From Anaerostipes hadrus ATCC 29173 = JCM 17467 (GTDB lineage: Bacteria > Bacillota > Clostridia > Lachnospirales > Lachnospiraceae), in assembly GCF_030296915.1 (NCBI RefSeq), contig NZ_AP028031.1, forward strand, positions 987,501 through 1,051,500: 64,000 bases of DNA. Reading direction: 5' to 3'. The notes under the pieces are model-generated. The model was not told where the DNA came from, searched no databases, and was given only the letters and a program-made list of their open reading frames with translations. This document shows, one piece after another, positions 47,123-56,453 of the stretch. Each line of letters opens with the position of its first letter. Position 1 is the first letter of the stretch. The translations under genes were made by a program, and so were the position numbers.

Positions 47123-47671
47123 ATGAGGAAAGGATACACAGTAACCTATCAGATGCGCAAGAAACAGCGTCAGCAAAGGGAAATCGTGATTCAGTATGTC
47201 TTAAAATTTGTCGGAGTTGTGTTACTGGCATTTTTGTTAGTAAGATTTGTGTGTTTCAGTTTTACGATTCAAGGTGATTCTATGTCACCAACGATTGAAA
47301 GAGGTGAAAAACATCTGGTGAATCGCCTGATCTATCAGATCAAGGGACCAAGCAGGTATGATGTGGTCATATTTAAATCAGATGACAAGAATGGAAATTA
47401 CTATGTAAAACGAGTGATAGGTCTTCCGGGAGAAAAGGTTCAGATCAAAAACGGCAGAATCTATGTAAACGGAAAGAAAACAAAAGCATTTTCAAGTCAG
47501 AAGATTTTATCTGCAGGATTAGCAGCAGATGAGATTACATTAAAGAGTAAGCAGTACTTTGTTGTGGGAGATAACTATAATAATAGTGAAGATTCCAGAA
47601 GTGCGAGTGTTGGAAATATCAAAAGAACAAATATCATTGGAAAGGTCGGTATCAAATACTGGCCGTGGTAA
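47123..47671 (+). CDS. lepB: Signal peptidase I (SipS type), copy 1
   Basis: This 182-residue membrane peptidase removes signal peptides from exported proteins. One N-terminal transmembrane helix spans about 24-46 after a very basic cytoplasmic stretch (QMRKKQRQQRE). Catalytic Ser53 is in GDSMSPT and catalytic Lys96 is in YYVKRVIGLPGE. VGDNYNNSEDSR supplies the last conserved box. It is placed in front of rbgA, with a second lepB behind rbgA. The 24-bp gap to rbgA suggests one operon. Confidence 0.94.
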   Translation: MRKGYTVTYQMRKKQRQQREIVIQYVLKFVGVVLLAFLLVRFVCFSFTIQGDSMSPTIERGEKHLVNRLIYQIKGPSRYDVVIFKSDDKNGNYYVKRVIGLPGEKVQIKNGRIYVNGKKTKAFSSQKILSAGLAADEITLKSKQYFVVGDNYNNSEDSRSASVGNIKRTNIIGKVGIKYWPW

Positions 47672-47694
47672 ACAGAGGGAAGGAGAAATAAAGA

Positions 47695-48555
47695 ATGGAT
47701 TTTCAGTGGTACCCGGGTCATATGACCAAAGCAAAACGTATGATGCAGGAAAACATGAAACTGATCGATATTATGATCGAACTTGTGGATGCAAGAATTC
47801 CACTAAGCAGCAGAAATCCGGATATTGACCAGTTGGCAGCGAACAAGTCACGATTGATCTTGTTAAATAAGACAGATATGGCAGATGAACGTGTGACTGC
47901 ACAGTGGGAAGAATATTTTAAAGAAAAAGGATTCTATGTAGCAAGAACAAATGCAAGATCAGGAAAAGGTGTCAAAGGTACACAGGCGATCGTGATGGAT
48001 GCCTGCAAGGAAAAACTTGAGAGAGATAGAAAACGTGGGATTAAAAACCGTCCGATCAGAGCAATGATCGCAGGAATCCCAAACGTTGGAAAATCAACAT
48101 TTATCAACAGTCTGGTTGGAAAAGCCTGTACAAAAACAGGAAATAAACCAGGAGTTACAAAAGGAAAACAGTGGATCAAATTAAATAAGAATATTGAATT
48201 ATTAGATACCCCTGGAATTTTATGGCCTAAATTTGAAGACCAGCAGGTTGGGCTTCGTCTGGCATTGATCGGATCGATCAGAGATGAAATCCTCAATCAG
48301 GATGAAATGGCGATCGAACTGATCGAGTATTTAAAAAATCATTATCAGGGAATTCTTGCTGATCGCTATCAAGTAGATGAAAATGAAGATAAAGTGAAAA
48401 TCTTAGAACAGATTGCGCTAAATCGTAATTGTAAGATGAAAGGAAATGAATTAGATTACGAAAAAGCATCAAAGATCGTATTAGAGGAATTCCGAAATGG
48501 GAAATTAGGAAAAATTTCTCTGGAAACACCAGAAGAAGGGACAAAAGAGGCATAA
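47695..48555 (+). CDS. rbgA: Ribosome biogenesis GTPase YlqF/RbgA
   Basis: A 286-residue circularly permuted GTPase for late assembly of the 50S subunit. The motifs appear in permuted order: G4 NKTDMAD near 58 and G5 NARSGKG near 85 come first, then G1 GIPNVGKST near 125, then G3 DTPGILWPK near 170. The N-terminal WYPGHMTKAKRMM is the family signature, and the C-terminal helical domain binds rRNA. It lies between two signal peptidase genes and before rnhB, a common Firmicutes order. Confidence 0.95.
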   Translation: MDFQWYPGHMTKAKRMMQENMKLIDIMIELVDARIPLSSRNPDIDQLAANKSRLILLNKTDMADERVTAQWEEYFKEKGFYVARTNARSGKGVKGTQAIVMDACKEKLERDRKRGIKNRPIRAMIAGIPNVGKSTFINSLVGKACTKTGNKPGVTKGKQWIKLNKNIELLDTPGILWPKFEDQQVGLRLALIGSIRDEILNQDEMAIELIEYLKNHYQGILADRYQVDENEDKVKILEQIALNRNCKMKGNELDYEKASKIVLEEFRNGKLGKISLETPEEGTKEA

Positions 48556-48580
48556 AAGCCTTTGAGGGGCAGATATAAGA

Positions 48581-49102
48581 ATGTTTAAAAGTATTCTAAG
48601 GTTGCTGGGTACCATTTTGATCGCGGTTGCATTTGCATTTGTTCTTATTATGTGTGTTGGTGAACGGACGAAAGTAAGTGGACATTCAATGGAACCGCAC
48701 TTGCATGATCATGATCAAGTGTTGTTAGATAAGTTAACATATCGTTTTCGGGATCCTAAACGATATGAGATTATTGTATTTCCAGGACCAGAAGGTGGCG
48801 ATCAGTTTTTTGTAAAGCGAGTGATCGCACTTCCAGGAGAAACGGTAAAGATCACAAAAGGAAAAGTCTATGTAAACGACAAAGAAGTAAAAGATTATTC
48901 TAAAGATCATACGACAGATTCATGTGAATTAAAAGGAAAGTTTCATCTTTCATCAGATGAATATTTTGTTTTAGGAGATAACAGAGATAATAGTAATGAC
49001 AGCAGATACAAAGAGGTTGGTCCAGTAAAGAGGTCAAAGATCACAGGGAGGATCATTTTCCGGTTTTATCCATGGAAGAATGCAGGTGTGATCCGGCCAT
49101 AG
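48581..49102 (+). CDS. lepB: Signal peptidase I (SipS type), copy 2
   Basis: This 173-residue signal peptidase has a short N terminus, a transmembrane helix at about 5-27 ([22 protein letters not shown]), catalytic Ser36 in SGHSMEPH and catalytic Lys79 in [24 protein letters not shown] is the last box. It differs much from the copy at 47123, so it is not a recent duplicate; the two may prefer different precursors. It follows rbgA by 25 bp and overlaps no gene. The next start (rnhB) lies 17 bp on. Confidence 0.94.
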   Translation: MFKSILRLLGTILIAVAFAFVLIMCVGERTKVSGHSMEPHLHDHDQVLLDKLTYRFRDPKRYEIIVFPGPEGGDQFFVKRVIALPGETVKITKGKVYVNDKEVKDYSKDHTTDSCELKGKFHLSSDEYFVLGDNRDNSNDSRYKEVGPVKRSKITGRIIFRFYPWKNAGVIRP

Positions 49103-49119
49103 GAAGGGTTTTAAGACTT

Positions 49120-49776
49120 ATGACAAAGAAAGAAGAACGAGAAGCCAGGAAGTTAGAAAAATTAAGGCTTGAGAAAGAAAGAATGTATGAGATGTTTTCT
49201 TTTGAAAGAGAATATGGAGATCATCAGGCGATTTGTGGAATTGATGAAGTTGGAAGAGGACCATTTGCAGGACCTGTTGTTGCGGCTGCAGTGATTTTGC
49301 CAAAAGACTGTGATATTTTATATCTGAATGATTCCAAAAAGCTTTCAGAGAAGAAAAGGGAGCTTTTATATGATGAGATTTATGAGAAAGCAGTTGCAAT
49401 CGGTATTGGAATGTCTTCAGAAGAAGTGATCGATGAGATCAATATCCTGCAGGCAACTTATAAGGCAATGCAGCAGGCAATTTCAAAGCTTTCGATAAAA
49501 CCAGATCTTTTATTGAATGATGCGGTAACAATTCCAGACGTTGAGATCGAACAGGTTCCGATCATCAAAGGAGATGCAAAAAGCGCATCGATCGCAGCGG
49601 CAAGTATTGTTGCGAAAGTTACAAGGGACCGTATGATGAAAGAATATGATACAATTTATCCGGGATATGACTTTGCAAAAAATAAAGGATATGGAACCAA
49701 AGCACATATTGAAGGAATCAAAAAGCAGGGAATCTGTGATATCCATAGAAGAACATTTGTAAAGAAATACATATAA
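49120..49776 (+). CDS. rnhB: Ribonuclease HII
   Basis: Removes ribonucleotides from DNA-RNA hybrids. The 218 residues have a helical charged N-terminal extension ([28 protein letters not shown]), then the catalytic domain with [20 protein letters not shown] (Asp and Glu), [12 protein letters not shown], and [21 protein letters not shown]; the final Asp region is [13 protein letters not shown] start at 49120 because AGGAAGGG lies before it; a frame from 49072 stays open but has no site. It is part of the lepB-rbgA-lepB-rnhB-yraN run. Confidence 0.95.
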   Translation: MTKKEEREARKLEKLRLEKERMYEMFSFEREYGDHQAICGIDEVGRGPFAGPVVAAAVILPKDCDILYLNDSKKLSEKKRELLYDEIYEKAVAIGIGMSSEEVIDEINILQATYKAMQQAISKLSIKPDLLLNDAVTIPDVEIEQVPIIKGDAKSASIAAASIVAKVTRDRMMKEYDTIYPGYDFAKNKGYGTKAHIEGIKKQGICDIHRRTFVKKYI

Positions 49777-49798
49777 AAAACAAAAAAGTATATATAAT

Positions 49799-50146
49799 AT
49801 GAAGAAAAATAACAGGGAGACAGGGGCAAAAGCAGAAGCGATTGCCTGTTGGTTTCTGAAACAGCAAGGATATGACGTCCTTGAACAAAACTTTTATACA
49901 AAAGTCGGAGAGATTGATATTATAGCAAAAGAAGATCAGACATTGGTATTTGTGGAAGTAAAATACAGAAAAGATGACAAAAAGGGATATCCGGCACAAG
50001 CTGTAGACCAAAGAAAACAGCAGAAGATCCGAAAGAGTGCAATGATTTATTTAAAGAAGAATCATCTATCTTTTGAACAGCCGATCCGTTTTGATGTAGT
50101 GGAGATTTTAGGAAAGAAGATCAGGGTGATAAAACATGCATTTTAA
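49799..50146 (+). CDS. yraN: YraN family (UPF0102) nuclease-fold protein
   Basis: This 115-residue protein has a small PD-(D/E)XK-like fold. The pattern NRETGAKAEAIACWFLKQQGYDVLEQNFYTKVGEIDIIAKEDQTLVFVEVKYRKDDK has the conserved GEIDII (Asp) and FVEVKYR (ExK) nuclease-like residues. The function is unproven in the family. It overlaps pgeF by 11 bases, and the order rnhB-yraN-pgeF is frequent in Firmicutes, which supports a shared operon. Confidence 0.9.
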   Translation: MKKNNRETGAKAEAIACWFLKQQGYDVLEQNFYTKVGEIDIIAKEDQTLVFVEVKYRKDDKKGYPAQAVDQRKQQKIRKSAMIYLKKNHLSFEQPIRFDVVEILGKKIRVIKHAF

Positions 50147-50954
50147 AAAATCAAACGATAATCAGTCTACGATATTACATGAGGGGTCTGTTCCATATCT
50201 GACATTTAAAAAATTGGATCAGGCAGGAGTCAGACATGGATTTTCAACACGTATGGGTGGAGTCAGCGAAGAAATGTTTTCCACGTTGAATTTAAGCTAT
50301 AACCGTGGAGATAAAAAAGAAGCTGTGGATGAAAATTTCAGAAGAATCTCAGAAGCGATCGGATTCGATCATACAAAGCTGGTATTTTCAAATCAGATTC
50401 ATGAGACGAGAATCCATAAGGTAACGAAAGAAGATTGTGGAAAAGTTATGAAAGATATGGATGGTCTTGCTACAAATGAGCAGGGGATTCCGCTTTATAC
50501 AGGATATGCAGATTGTGTGCCTTTGTTTTTTTATGATCCGGTAGAAAAGGCTGCAGCTTTAGCACATTCAGGATGGAGAGGCACTGTTGGAAGAATCGGT
50601 GCCAAGATGGTACAATTTTTAGAAAATGAATATGGAAGTAAAAAGGAAAATATCATCGCAGCCATTGGACCATCAATCTGCCGAAGTTGCTACGAGGTTA
50701 GTGAAGATGTTGCAGATGAGTTTAAAAAAGAACTGACAGGACATGATGCAAAAGAATTTTTGGATGATAAAGGGAATGGAAAATACCAGCTTGATCTCTG
50801 GAAAGCAAATGAAATTATTTTGACAGAAGCAGGAATCCGTCCAGAAAATCTTGATATTACAGATATCTGCACATGTTGTAATCCTGATCTACTGTTTTCG
50901 CATAGAGCAAGTCATGGGAAACGTGGTAATCTGGCAGCATTTATTGTGTTATAA
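50136..50954 (+). CDS. pgeF: Purine nucleoside phosphorylase / polyphenol-oxidase-like PgeF (YfiH family)
   Basis: This 272-residue multicopper-like (Cu/Zn) protein belongs to the laccase-domain YfiH family, now linked to purine nucleoside phosphorolysis and peptidoglycan editing. Motifs are GFSTRMGGVSEEMFSTLNLSY, a FSNQIHETRIHKV stretch, CVPLFFYDP and LAHSGWRGT with metal-binding His, then GPSICRSCYEVSEDV and a C-terminal CTCCNPDLLFSHR. Length is normal. It closes the rnhB-yraN-pgeF run. Confidence 0.9.
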   Translation: MHFKKSNDNQSTILHEGSVPYLTFKKLDQAGVRHGFSTRMGGVSEEMFSTLNLSYNRGDKKEAVDENFRRISEAIGFDHTKLVFSNQIHETRIHKVTKEDCGKVMKDMDGLATNEQGIPLYTGYADCVPLFFYDPVEKAAALAHSGWRGTVGRIGAKMVQFLENEYGSKKENIIAAIGPSICRSCYEVSEDVADEFKKELTGHDAKEFLDDKGNGKYQLDLWKANEIILTEAGIRPENLDITDICTCCNPDLLFSHRASHGKRGNLAAFIVL

Positions 50955-51019
50955 AAAGGTAAATAAAAAGAATATATCTTGTGAAATTCTTCACACTGGA
51001 CGAATCTCATAAGATAAGG

Positions 51020-51030
51020 TATACTAAGAA
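51020..51030 (+). promoter_or_regulatory. Probable -10 of the der promoter
   Basis: TATACT near 51021 is preceded, 17 bp earlier, by TGGACG, a partial -35. It lies in the 115-bp gap before der, the only real break in this region. Confidence 0.4.
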
Positions 51031-51070
51031 ACAGTACAGGTTTTGAAACATTTAGAGAGGTATATAGATT

Positions 51071-52393
51071 ATGAGTAAGCCGATCATTGCCATTGTAGGA
51101 AGACCGAATGTAGGAAAGTCTACATTGTTTAATGCACTGGCAGGAGAAAAAATTTCAATTGTTAAAGATACACCAGGAGTTACAAGAGACCGTATCTATG
51201 CAGATGTGACATGGTTAAACTATCAGTTTACATTGATTGATACAGGTGGTATTGAACCAGACAGTGGTGATCTATTATTAAGCCACATGAGAGGACAGGC
51301 AGAGATCGCAATGGAGACAGCAGATGTGATCATCTTCCTTACAGACGTAAGACAGGGGCTTGTCGATGCAGATTATCAGGTGGCAGATATGTTAAGACGA
51401 TCAGGGAAACCAATTGTGTTAGCAGTCAATAAAGTAGATAATTACGAAAAATTCGTTTTGGATACTTATGAATTTTACAATCTGGGGCTTGGAACACCAT
51501 TTCCAGTTTCAGCGAATTCTAAGATTGGATTCGGTGATCTGTTAGATGAAGTTCTTGTTCACTGCAATCCACAGGATGCAGATGAGAAAGAAGATGAAAG
51601 ACCAAGAGTTGCAATCATCGGAAAGCCAAATGCAGGAAAATCTTCATTGATCAATAAATTATTGGGAGAAGACCGTCTGATCGTTTCTGATATTGCAGGA
51701 ACAACAAGAGATGCGATTGATACAACGGTCAAACGTAATGGAAAAGAATATGTATTCATCGATACAGCCGGACTTCGAAAGAAAGCCAGAGTCAAAGAAG
51801 ATATCGAACGTTACAGTGTGATCCGTACGGTTGCAGCAGTAGAACGTTGTGATGTGGCAATCTTAGTCATTGATGCGGAAGAAGGAATCACAGAACAGGA
51901 TGCCAAGATCGCAGGAATTGCCCACGAACGTGGAAAAGGTATGATCATTGCGGTTAACAAATGGGATCTCATCGAGAAGAACGATAAGACAATCTACAAG
52001 TTTACAAACCAGGTTAGAGAAGTCTTATCTTATATGTCATATGCAGAACTTGTTTTCATCTCTGCTAAGACAGGACAGAGACTTCCTAAGATTTTTGATG
52101 TTCTTGATATGGTGATCGAGAATCATGCATTACGTGTACAGACAGGAGTCTTAAACGAGATCCTTACAGAGGCGGTAGCGATGAAACAGCCACCATCAGA
52201 CAAAGGAAAGAGATTAAAACTTTACTATATTACACAGGTTTCTGTAAAACCGCCAACATTTGTTGTGTTTATCAATGATCGTCAGTTAATGCATTTTTCA
52301 TATACAAGATATCTTGAGAACCAGATCCGTAATACATTTGGATTCAGAGGAACACCAATTCATATTATTGCGAGGGAAAGGAAGGAAAGATAA
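51071..52393 (+). CDS. der: Ribosome biogenesis GTPase Der (EngA)
   Basis: A 440-residue essential GTPase with two tandem G domains for 50S assembly. Domain 1: GRPNVGKST at 8-16, DTGGI near 58, NKVDN near 119. Domain 2: GKPNAGKSS near 183, [14 protein letters not shown] near 230, [10 protein letters not shown] near 296. The C-terminal KH-like domain ends [22 protein letters not shown] and [12 protein letters not shown]. It ends exactly where plsY begins (one shared base), so der-plsY-gpsA form an operon. Confidence 0.97.
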   Translation: MSKPIIAIVGRPNVGKSTLFNALAGEKISIVKDTPGVTRDRIYADVTWLNYQFTLIDTGGIEPDSGDLLLSHMRGQAEIAMETADVIIFLTDVRQGLVDADYQVADMLRRSGKPIVLAVNKVDNYEKFVLDTYEFYNLGLGTPFPVSANSKIGFGDLLDEVLVHCNPQDADEKEDERPRVAIIGKPNAGKSSLINKLLGEDRLIVSDIAGTTRDAIDTTVKRNGKEYVFIDTAGLRKKARVKEDIERYSVIRTVAAVERCDVAILVIDAEEGITEQDAKIAGIAHERGKGMIIAVNKWDLIEKNDKTIYKFTNQVREVLSYMSYAELVFISAKTGQRLPKIFDVLDMVIENHALRVQTGVLNEILTEAVAMKQPPSDKGKRLKLYYITQVSVKPPTFVVFINDRQLMHFSYTRYLENQIRNTFGFRGTPIHIIARERKER

Positions 52394-53016
52394 TGGCAGT
52401 TTGTATTGTTGTGTGTATGATCGTCGGATACCTGTTTGGGTGTATTCAGACAGGATATATTGTCGGACGAGTAAATAAGATCGATATCAGAGATTACGGA
52501 AGTGGAAATTCCGGGACAACGAATACATTAAGAACTTTGGGAAAGACAGCAGCGATCATTACATTTCTTGGAGATGCCGTCAAAGGACTTGTGGCGGTGA
52601 ATCTTGCGAGATATGTGATCATGCCGGCTTTTCATGTAGAAGGAGAAGCTTATCTTTGGCTTTTGACAGGATTTGCAGTAGTACTGGGACATAATTTCCC
52701 GTTTTATCTTGGGTTTAAAGGTGGAAAGGGAATAGCGACAACTGGGGGAGTTATTTTTGCATTTCACTGGCAGCTTGGGTTGGTCTGTGCAGCAGTATTT
52801 TTGATCATTACGGCTATTTCTAAGTATGTATCGTTAGGATCGATCTGCATGGTGCTGATCATTCCATTTATTTTGTATTTTAACAATCCACATGATTGGA
52901 AATTAGTTATTGTTGGATGTATATTTACAGCTATGGCAATCTGGCGCCATCGTGCGAATATTGGGCGTTTGATGAATGGTACTGAGAATAAATTAGGTCA
53001 GAAAGTAAAACGTTAG
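52393..53016 (+). CDS. plsY: Glycerol-3-phosphate acyltransferase PlsY
   Basis: Moves an acyl group from acyl-phosphate to glycerol 3-phosphate, the first step of membrane phospholipid synthesis. This 207-residue integral membrane protein has about five hydrophobic segments. The family motifs are GSGNSGTTNTLRTLGK near 36, VVLGHNFPFYLGFKGGKGIATTGG near 97, and a late IWRHRANIGRLMNGTENKLG. The start codon overlaps the der stop. gpsA, which makes its substrate, follows 15 bp later. Confidence 0.96.
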   Translation: MAVCIVVCMIVGYLFGCIQTGYIVGRVNKIDIRDYGSGNSGTTNTLRTLGKTAAIITFLGDAVKGLVAVNLARYVIMPAFHVEGEAYLWLLTGFAVVLGHNFPFYLGFKGGKGIATTGGVIFAFHWQLGLVCAAVFLIITAISKYVSLGSICMVLIIPFILYFNNPHDWKLVIVGCIFTAMAIWRHRANIGRLMNGTENKLGQKVKR

Positions 53017-53031
53017 GAGGAACTTAAACAG

Positions 53032-54042
53032 ATGAAGAAAGTTAGCGTTATCGGTGCAGGAAGCTGGGGAAGTGCCCTTGCGGTATTATTAGCAAATAAT
53101 GGACATGAAGTGACATTGTGGACACATGATCCGCATGAAATAGAGATGCTTTCCACAAAGAGAGAGCAGGTAGAGAAATTACCTGGAGTAAAATTGCCAG
53201 ATAATATTATGATCGAGGCAGATCTTAAAACAGCTTTAACAGATGAAGATGTTGTTGTTATGGCAGTTCCTTCACCTGTTGTTCGTATGGTTGCAAAACA
53301 GATGTCCCCATTTATAAAAGACGGACAGATCATTGTTAACGTTGCAAAAGGTATCGAAGATGTTACATATAAGACATTATCAGATATCATTGAAGAAGAG
53401 ATTCCAAATGCAGAAGTTTGCGTATTATCAGGGCCTAGTCATGCAGAAGAAGTAGGAAGAGGAATTCCTACAACGGTTGTAGTTGGTGCAAAGAATAAAG
53501 AGACAGCGGAAATGCTTCAGGATGTATTTATGAATAAAGTATTCCGTGTATACACAAGTTCTGACATTGTTGGAATTGAGCTTGGAGGAGCATTAAAGAA
53601 CGTTATTGCATTAGCAGCAGGAACGGTTGATGGCCTTGGATATGGAGATAATACAAAAGCAGCATTAATGACAAGAGGAATCGCAGAACTGACACGTCTT
53701 GGAGAAGCACTTGGTGGAAAACCAGAGACATTTTCAGGCCTTACAGGAGTTGGAGATCTGATCGTTACATGTACAAGCGTACATAGTCGAAATCGTAAAG
53801 CAGGATACTTAATGGGAAAAGGTATGACTGCAGAGGAAGCTATGAAAGAAGTAAAAATGGTTGTAGAAGGGGTATATTCAGCAAAAGCAGCCCTTGGACT
53901 TGCAAAGAAATGCAATGTAGCTGTACCAATTGTGGAAGCAGTGAACAGAGTGTTATTTGAGAATGCGGATCCAAAAGAAGAAGTTTCAAACTTACTCCTT
54001 CGTGAGAGAAAACAAGAACATACAAATCTTGAATGGAATTAA
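53032..54042 (+). CDS. gpsA: Glycerol-3-phosphate dehydrogenase [NAD(P)+]
   Basis: Reduces dihydroxyacetone phosphate to sn-glycerol 3-phosphate, the substrate of PlsY upstream. The 336 residues start with the Rossmann motif VSVIGAGSWGSALAVLLANNGHEVTLW. VAKGIED and LSGPSHAEEV follow. The active-site Lys is in ELGGALKNVIALAAGTVDGLGYGDNTKAALMTRG, and GLTGVGDLIVTC is late. The start follows TTAGGAGGAAC. Being in one operon with plsY ties the two steps of phosphatidic acid synthesis together. Confidence 0.97.
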   Translation: MKKVSVIGAGSWGSALAVLLANNGHEVTLWTHDPHEIEMLSTKREQVEKLPGVKLPDNIMIEADLKTALTDEDVVVMAVPSPVVRMVAKQMSPFIKDGQIIVNVAKGIEDVTYKTLSDIIEEEIPNAEVCVLSGPSHAEEVGRGIPTTVVVGAKNKETAEMLQDVFMNKVFRVYTSSDIVGIELGGALKNVIALAAGTVDGLGYGDNTKAALMTRGIAELTRLGEALGGKPETFSGLTGVGDLIVTCTSVHSRNRKAGYLMGKGMTAEEAMKEVKMVVEGVYSAKAALGLAKKCNVAVPIVEAVNRVLFENADPKEEVSNLLLRERKQEHTNLEWN

Positions 54043-54104
54043 TCAGGATATATAAAAACATAAATATATACAAAACATAAAAACATGAAGGAAGGAAGAC
54101 AACA

Positions 54105-55376
54105 ATGGAATCATTTAGGGAAATGTCAAAAGAAGAGTTACAGGCACAGGAAGTGGAAGTGAACAAAAAGTATCAGGAATTTAAAGATCTTCATCTTTCA
54201 CTAAACATGGCAAGAGGAAAACCAGCACCAGATCAGATCGATCATGCAAATGGCATGCTTGAGACAATGACAGATTATCATGCAAAAGATGGTCTGGATG
54301 TGCGTAATTACGGAGTTCTTGATGGACTTCCAGAGATGAAAGAAATATTCAGCGATTTATTAGATATTCCAGCAAAGAATATCATTGTTGGAGGAAATGC
54401 GAGTCTGAATCTGATGTTTGATCAGATGATGAGACTGGTTGTATTTGGAACAGCAGGTGAGAAGCCTTGGGGACAGTTAGAGAAAGTAAAATTCTTATGT
54501 CCAGCTCCTGGATATGACAGACATTTTTCAGTTACAGAAACTTTAGGATTTGAACTGATCACAGTCGATATGACATCTGAAGGTCCAGATATGGATCAGG
54601 TAGAGAAACTGGTTGCGGAAGATGAAAGTATCAAAGGAATCTGGTGTGTGCCAAAATATTCCAATCCACAGGGAATCTGCTATAGTGATGAAACGGTTGA
54701 TCGTTTAGCTTCTATGAAGACAGCAGCCAAAGATTTCAGAATCTTCTGGGATAATGCATATGGAGTACATCCAATCTTTGAAGATGTAAAAGTTAAGAAT
54801 ATCTTAGATGCATGTAAAGAAGCAGGAAATGATAACAGAGCATATTATTTCTTCTCAACATCCAAGATCACATTCCCAGGTGCAGGAGTATCTATCATTG
54901 CATCAAGCGATGATAATATTGCAGAGATCAAGAAAGTGATGACAGCCCAGACGATCGGATATGACAAGATCAATCAGCTTCGCCATGTGCAGTTCTTTAA
55001 GAATGCAGACGGAGTCAGAAAACATATGCAGATCTTAGCAGATTGTTTAAAACCTAAATTCGAGACAGTTCTTAATACGTTAGAGAAAGAGTTAAAAGGA
55101 AGCGGATTGATCACATGGGAGAATCCAAAAGGTGGATATTTTGTATCTGTAGATGTTCTTCCAGGATGTGCAAAGAGAGTTGTAGAACTTGCCAAAGAAG
55201 CAGGGGTTACATTAACTGGAGCAGGAGCTACATATCCATATAAGAATGATCCAAAAGACAGCAATATCAGACTGGCACCTTCTTACCCAACAGTAGAAGA
55301 GTTACAGCAGGCAATGGATCTGTTTTGTGTATGTGTAAAGAAAGCAGGAATTGAAAAACTGTTAGAACAGGCATAA
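54105..55376 (+). CDS. Fold-type I PLP aminotransferase (class I, MocR-like aspartate-type)
   Basis: This 423-residue enzyme is a PLP-dependent aminotransferase of the PF12897 (Asp aminotransferase-like) branch. LNMARGKPAPDQID near 30 and VRNYGVLDGLPEMKEIF near 65 are the substrate-side N terminus. GGNASLNLMFDQMMRL, FWDNAYGVHP and the PLP-lysine stretch FFSTSKITFPGAGVSIIA near 250 follow, with a C-terminal SNIRLAPSYP carrying the carboxylate-binding Arg. No N-terminal DNA-binding domain is present. The substrate is unproven. A terminator follows. Confidence 0.88.
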   Translation: MESFREMSKEELQAQEVEVNKKYQEFKDLHLSLNMARGKPAPDQIDHANGMLETMTDYHAKDGLDVRNYGVLDGLPEMKEIFSDLLDIPAKNIIVGGNASLNLMFDQMMRLVVFGTAGEKPWGQLEKVKFLCPAPGYDRHFSVTETLGFELITVDMTSEGPDMDQVEKLVAEDESIKGIWCVPKYSNPQGICYSDETVDRLASMKTAAKDFRIFWDNAYGVHPIFEDVKVKNILDACKEAGNDNRAYYFFSTSKITFPGAGVSIIASSDDNIAEIKKVMTAQTIGYDKINQLRHVQFFKNADGVRKHMQILADCLKPKFETVLNTLEKELKGSGLITWENPKGGYFVSVDVLPGCAKRVVELAKEAGVTLTGAGATYPYKNDPKDSNIRLAPSYPTVEELQQAMDLFCVCVKKAGIEKLLEQA

Positions 55377-55394
55377 GAGTTCATAAAAAATATT

Positions 55395-55447
55395 ATGAGG
55401 AATATTCTTTATCAATGGTGATAAGGCATGTTCCTCATTTGTTTTTG
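55395..55447 (+). terminator. Terminator after the aminotransferase gene
   Basis: ATGAGGAA (55395-55402) pairs with TTCCTCAT (55431-55438), with additional pairing of TATCA/TGATA inside, followed by a T-rich tail. The 190-bp gap to dapF otherwise holds only an AT-rich promoter region. Confidence 0.7.
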
Positions 55448-55566
55448 TAATACTAGTATTTGGTTTTTAAAATATAAATTCAAAGATTGTATCTATACAA
55501 TTAACACGTTGATGTGGTAAAATAAAACTGTTTATTCGTAAAATAATAAAAAGGAGTTGATTATAC

Positions 55567-56418
55567 ATGAAATTTACAAAGATGCACGGTTGTGGCAATG
55601 ACTACGTATATGTAAACTGTTTAGAAGAAAAGATCAATAACCCAAATAAAGTGGCAAAATTTATCAGTGACCGGCATTTTGGAATTGGTTCTGATGGAAT
55701 GATCTGTATCTGTCCATCAGATAAAGCTGATTTTAGAATGGCCATGTATAACTCTGATGGTTCAGAAGGAGCCATGTGCGGAAATGGTGTCCGCTGTATT
55801 GCAAAATATGTCTATGATTATGGACTGACAGATAAAACAACGATCACGATCGAGACAAAAGGCGGAATTAAAGAATTAGACCTTACAGTTGAAGACGGCA
55901 AAGTGACATGGGTGAAAGTTGATATGGAAGCACCAATCACAAAAGCTTCACAGATTCCTGCAATCTATGATGATCTTGATGAAGTGATCGATCAGCCAGT
56001 GATCGTTGATGGAAAAGAATATAATATCACATGTATTTCTATGGGAAATCCACATGGAGTTGTATTTGTAGATTCTGTTGCAGATATCGACATTGAGAAG
56101 ATCGGACCAAAGTTTGAGAATCACCCAATGTTCCCAGATCGTGTGAATACAGAATTTATTGAACTTGTTGATGATAAAACGATCAAGATGCGAGTATGGG
56201 AGAGAGGCGCAGGAGAAACTCTTGCATGCGGTACAGGAGCCTGTGCAAGTGCTTATGCATCTTATCTGAATAAGAAAACAGGAAAGAAGGTCTTGGTACA
56301 TCTTTTAGGTGGAGATCTTCAGATCGAATATGATGATAAGAAGAATACGATCTTTATGACAGGACCAGCAACAACTGTATTTGATGGTGAGATCGATCTT
56401 ACAGGAATTGACGATTAA
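55567..56418 (+). CDS. dapF: Diaminopimelate epimerase
   Basis: Converts LL-DAP to meso-DAP for peptidoglycan and lysine. The 283 residues contain [14 protein letters not shown], the first catalytic Cys in [21 protein letters not shown] near 75, [11 protein letters not shown], and the second Cys in [22 protein letters not shown] near 220. The start follows AAAAGGAGTTGATTATAC. murE follows 35 bp later and uses the product; the DNPR motif of that MurE fits meso-DAP. Confidence 0.97.
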   Translation: MKFTKMHGCGNDYVYVNCLEEKINNPNKVAKFISDRHFGIGSDGMICICPSDKADFRMAMYNSDGSEGAMCGNGVRCIAKYVYDYGLTDKTTITIETKGGIKELDLTVEDGKVTWVKVDMEAPITKASQIPAIYDDLDEVIDQPVIVDGKEYNITCISMGNPHGVVFVDSVADIDIEKIGPKFENHPMFPDRVNTEFIELVDDKTIKMRVWERGAGETLACGTGACASAYASYLNKKTGKKVLVHLLGGDLQIEYDDKKNTIFMTGPATTVFDGEIDLTGIDD

Positions 56419-56453
56419 GAGCAGAAAGACAGAAGAATTATTGGAGATAGAAC

